Positions 6,606 to 8,119 of a stretch of 8,119 nt of DNA are shown in pieces; positions within the stretch are counted from its first letter, which is position 1; each line of letters opens with the position of its first letter. The translations under genes and the position numbers were made by a program. Under the pieces are notes generated by a model. It was given only the letters and a program-made list of their open reading frames with translations. It did not search any database and was not told the DNA's origin. Source of the DNA: CAZJYI01 sp964550025 (lineage in GTDB: Bacteria; Verrucomicrobiota; Kiritimatiellia; UBA8416; CAYOBW01); assembly GCA_964550025.1 (NCBI GenBank), contig CAZJYI010000305.1, positions 1 to 8,119 on the forward strand. The letters run 5' to 3'.

Positions 6606-8011
6606 TCGACGTGCCCTTTCCTGGATCTCTGATCTCCGTTCTGCAGTTTCACGTCCACAACTTCCAACCCGTAGTCTTTGTTGAGTGTAAGAATCCAGCA
6701 CTGGTGCAGTGTGAAGCCAACCGGCGACTCGGGATAGTGTTCGAGTCCCATGTCCCTGCCGAAATCTTTAAGAGGAATATCGACTTCGAAGTACTCTTTG
6801 CCATGGGTAGCTTTCATGCGGTTCTTTACGTGCGAGTATTTCCCCGCGAAACCGCCCTGGCTGTGATTTGCCGTGAAACCGAAGACAACCAGAGCATCCT
6901 CGCGCAACCGGCCCCGAACCTTGATAGTGGAGTCGGCTTCCAGGACCGGCGTTGCCGTGCGGGTGTTGAGCACTGCGATGTAGAGCAACCGGGGCTTCTG
7001 TTTGCCGTCGTCTCCCCGCCATAGGAGCGGCTTCGCGTAGATACTGTCGGGGCTTTCTCCGGAAGCATCATGCAGTTCGCCGTACCCGATATCCCGCCTG
7101 AGGATCGCCTCCCAGGTAGAGGCCGGCTTCCTGTGCCGTTCGGGTTTGAAGTCCGTGTGCTGCTCCAATGCCGCCACGATGACATGGTCCGCCGGGACTT
7201 TGCTCGTGCTGCCGTCTGCAAGCCGCCTGACCTGGATCAGCCCCTCCTTCACACTCAGGCTCGTGGAATGTGGTTTGCAGGCCACCTGGAATTTCGTCCC
7301 CAGGACTTCGGCTTCCGCTGTACGCGTGATCACGCGCATCGGCTTACTTGCAGGTTGGGGCCTAACGTCTGCAAACATGTGGCCCTCTCGCAGGTGCAGG
7401 ATCTTCTGGTGTTCGTGTTCGGAGAGGGTCGCCAGCGAGTAGCCGGAAAGAGATACTCTCGTGCCGTCGAGGAAGGCACACTCGACCCAAGAGTCGTGCG
7501 TTAGCGTTTCCAGCACGCCGCCATGGATCGGCGTGTCGACCTCCAGGTCGGTCCTGACGCGCCCGCCGTCACTCGTCCATTGCACGGATCCGTTCAATGC
7601 CGTGATTATGCCTATGGTCGTAGGACCGGATGTAGTGGTGCGCACAATAGCCGTTGTCAGGACAGCCACTGCGGCAGCAGCGGCAGCGATGTGCCAGGTC
7701 TTCAGCTTGAGGATCCGGGGACGTTCTTGTTTCGGCAGGGCGCACGGCAGCCGGTGCATGACCTCGTCGACGAACTCGTCGGCGTTGACGGCAAGCCTTG
7801 CCATGGTTTCTGCTACGAAAGTGTCCTGCTGCCATCTTCTCTCCTGCTCCGCCATACCCAGGAGACGGTGCGTCCGCAAGCTGTCGGCCGCGATCTCAAC
7901 ATACTGCCGACTACCTGCCAACAGTTCACGCAGCTCGGCAACGTCCTCTTCGTCAAGCTCGCCCTCGAGGTAGTCATTCCAGAGCACGGTGAAGCGTTCT
8001 TCGGTAGTCAT
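6602..8011 (-). CDS. FecR-domain anti-sigma factor, single-pass membrane protein with C-terminal extension
   Basis: The protein has 469 residues. Residues 1-100 are a charged, helical cytoplasmic part (MTTEERFTVLWNDYLEGELD, then EEDVAELRELL), as in PVC FecR proteins that bind an ECF sigma factor. An Ala/Val-rich transmembrane helix spans about 107-123. The FecR domain (PF04773) follows at about 134-263: ITALNGSVQWTSDGG, LDGTRVSLSGYSLATL, LHLREGHMFADV, AEAEVLGTKFQV, SVKEGLIQVRR. Residues about 295-457 form a further soluble, strand-rich region (LLYIAVLNTRTATPVLEAD, KVRGRLREDALVVFGF, GLEVVDVKLQ), which may be a ligand-binding beta-sandwich outside the membrane. Classical FecR is about 320 residues, so this is long. 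It overlaps the upstream sigma-like gene by four bases (ATGA) and has GGGGAGG ten bases before its ATG. The usual role is to hold a sigma factor inactive until an envelope signal arrives. Confidence 0.9.
   Translation of the reverse strand: MTTEERFTVLWNDYLEGELDEEDVAELRELLAGSRQYVEIAADSLRTHRLLGMAEQERRWQQDTFVAETMARLAVNADEFVDEVMHRLPCALPKQERPRILKLKTWHIAAAAAAVAVLTTAIVRTTTSGPTTIGIITALNGSVQWTSDGGRVRTDLEVDTPIHGGVLETLTHDSWVECAFLDGTRVSLSGYSLATLSEHEHQKILHLREGHMFADVRPQPASKPMRVITRTAEAEVLGTKFQVACKPHSTSLSVKEGLIQVRRLADGSTSKVPADHVIVAALEQHTDFKPERHRKPASTWEAILRRDIGYGELHDASGESPDSIYAKPLLWRGDDGKQKPRLLYIAVLNTRTATPVLEADSTIKVRGRLREDALVVFGFTANHSQGGFAGKYSHVKNRMKATHGKEYFEVDIPLKDFGRDMGLEHYPESPVGFTLHQCWILTLNKDYGLEVVDVKLQNGDQRSRKGHVE
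6614..6622 (-). promoter_or_regulatory. Ribosome binding site AGGAAAGGG for the propeller gene
   Basis: AGGAAAGGG lies inside the 3' end of the FecR gene, eight bases before the ATG at 6605. It is the main reason for choosing that start over the longer frame starting at 6701. Confidence 0.65.
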
Positions 8012-8119
8012 GATGGGCTGGCCTCCCCAATCATCTTGTCTTCAATGCAATCGCGGAGCTTCTTGGAGGATAGCCACTCCAAGCTGCATCCGCAACGAGG
8101 TCGATCCGTTGCGGTGGCC
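8008..8119 (-). CDS. C-terminal end of a probable ECF-type sigma factor (partial)
   Basis: Only the last 36 codons are in the window, the 5' part lying beyond base 8119. The frame reads through to a TGA at 8010-8008 that overlaps the FecR ATG as ATGA. The visible peptide contains SLEWLSSKKLRDCIEDKM and ends in GEASPS. The R/K-x-L-x-x-C-I-E-x-K pattern resembles the end of the last helix of PVC sigma-70-like factors, which often finish with LR-x-C-(I/V)-E and a basic residue. The position directly before, and translationally coupled to, a FecR anti-sigma gene is the stronger argument. The diagnostic sigma regions 2 and 4 are not in view, so the identification is inferred. Confidence 0.5.
   Translation of the reverse strand, partial: ATATDRPRCGCSLEWLSSKKLRDCIEDKMIGEASPS
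8022..8028 (-). promoter_or_regulatory. Ribosome binding site GGGGAGG for the FecR gene
   Basis: GGGGAGG sits ten bases before the ATG at 8011, inside the last codons of the upstream gene. It supports the chosen start. Confidence 0.65.

Noticed and set aside
6606..6701. Longer start (6701) for the propeller protein
   Set aside because: It would overlap the FecR gene by 100 bases. ATG 6605 has a ribosome binding site, an ATGA overlap and leads straight into a signal peptide.

Overview
The window looks like chromosomal DNA from a GC-rich member of the Planctomycetota/Verrucomicrobiota/Lentisphaerota group (PVC) or a close relative such as Hydrogenedentota. This is inferred from the gene types: a large FecR-type anti-sigma factor behind what looks like a sigma factor, a HzsA-related dihaem protein fused to a SUMF1/FGE-like domain, a secreted FAD_oxidored-family protein, a PD40/TolB-type propeller and a Tat-exported aldo/keto reductase. 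No RNA gene, IS element, CRISPR array or origin was seen. Gene density is very high, and no stretch above about 105 bases lacks a gene.

Layout. Bases 1-105 hold an unassigned leader that may carry the tail of an upstream gene, plus a good ribosome binding site. Plus strand 106-2100 encodes a secreted FAD-dependent oxidoreductase with an N-terminal beta-sandwich-like region. It converges, with only 15 bases between stop codons, on a minus-strand gene row that fills the rest of the window. Read in its direction of transcription (right to left), that row is: the last 36 codons of a probable ECF-type sigma factor (8119-8008); a FecR-domain anti-sigma factor with an extra C-terminal region (8011-6602); a PD40/TolB-like propeller protein (6605-5622); a Tat-signal aldo/keto reductase (5607-4516); and a HzsA-related dihaem cytochrome/SUMF1-like fusion (4458-2116).

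The first two junctions are 4-base ATGA overlaps, the third gap is 14 bases and the last is 57 bases, so the row is very probably one operon. My reading is a sigma/FecR-controlled set of envelope proteins: a sensor-regulator pair, a propeller, an exported oxidoreductase and a c-type dihaem protein. The substrate is not visible in the sequence. By analogy with PVC genomes, carbohydrate or other organic polymer turnover is plausible but unproven.

The most unusual point is the HzsA-related protein. It begins abruptly in the middle of the usual family architecture, without the N-terminal propeller and without a signal peptide, yet keeps two intact CxxCH haem c motifs. A separate propeller gene sits two genes upstream in the same operon. 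Its SUMF1-like domain also lacks the cysteine pair of true formylglycine-generating enzymes.
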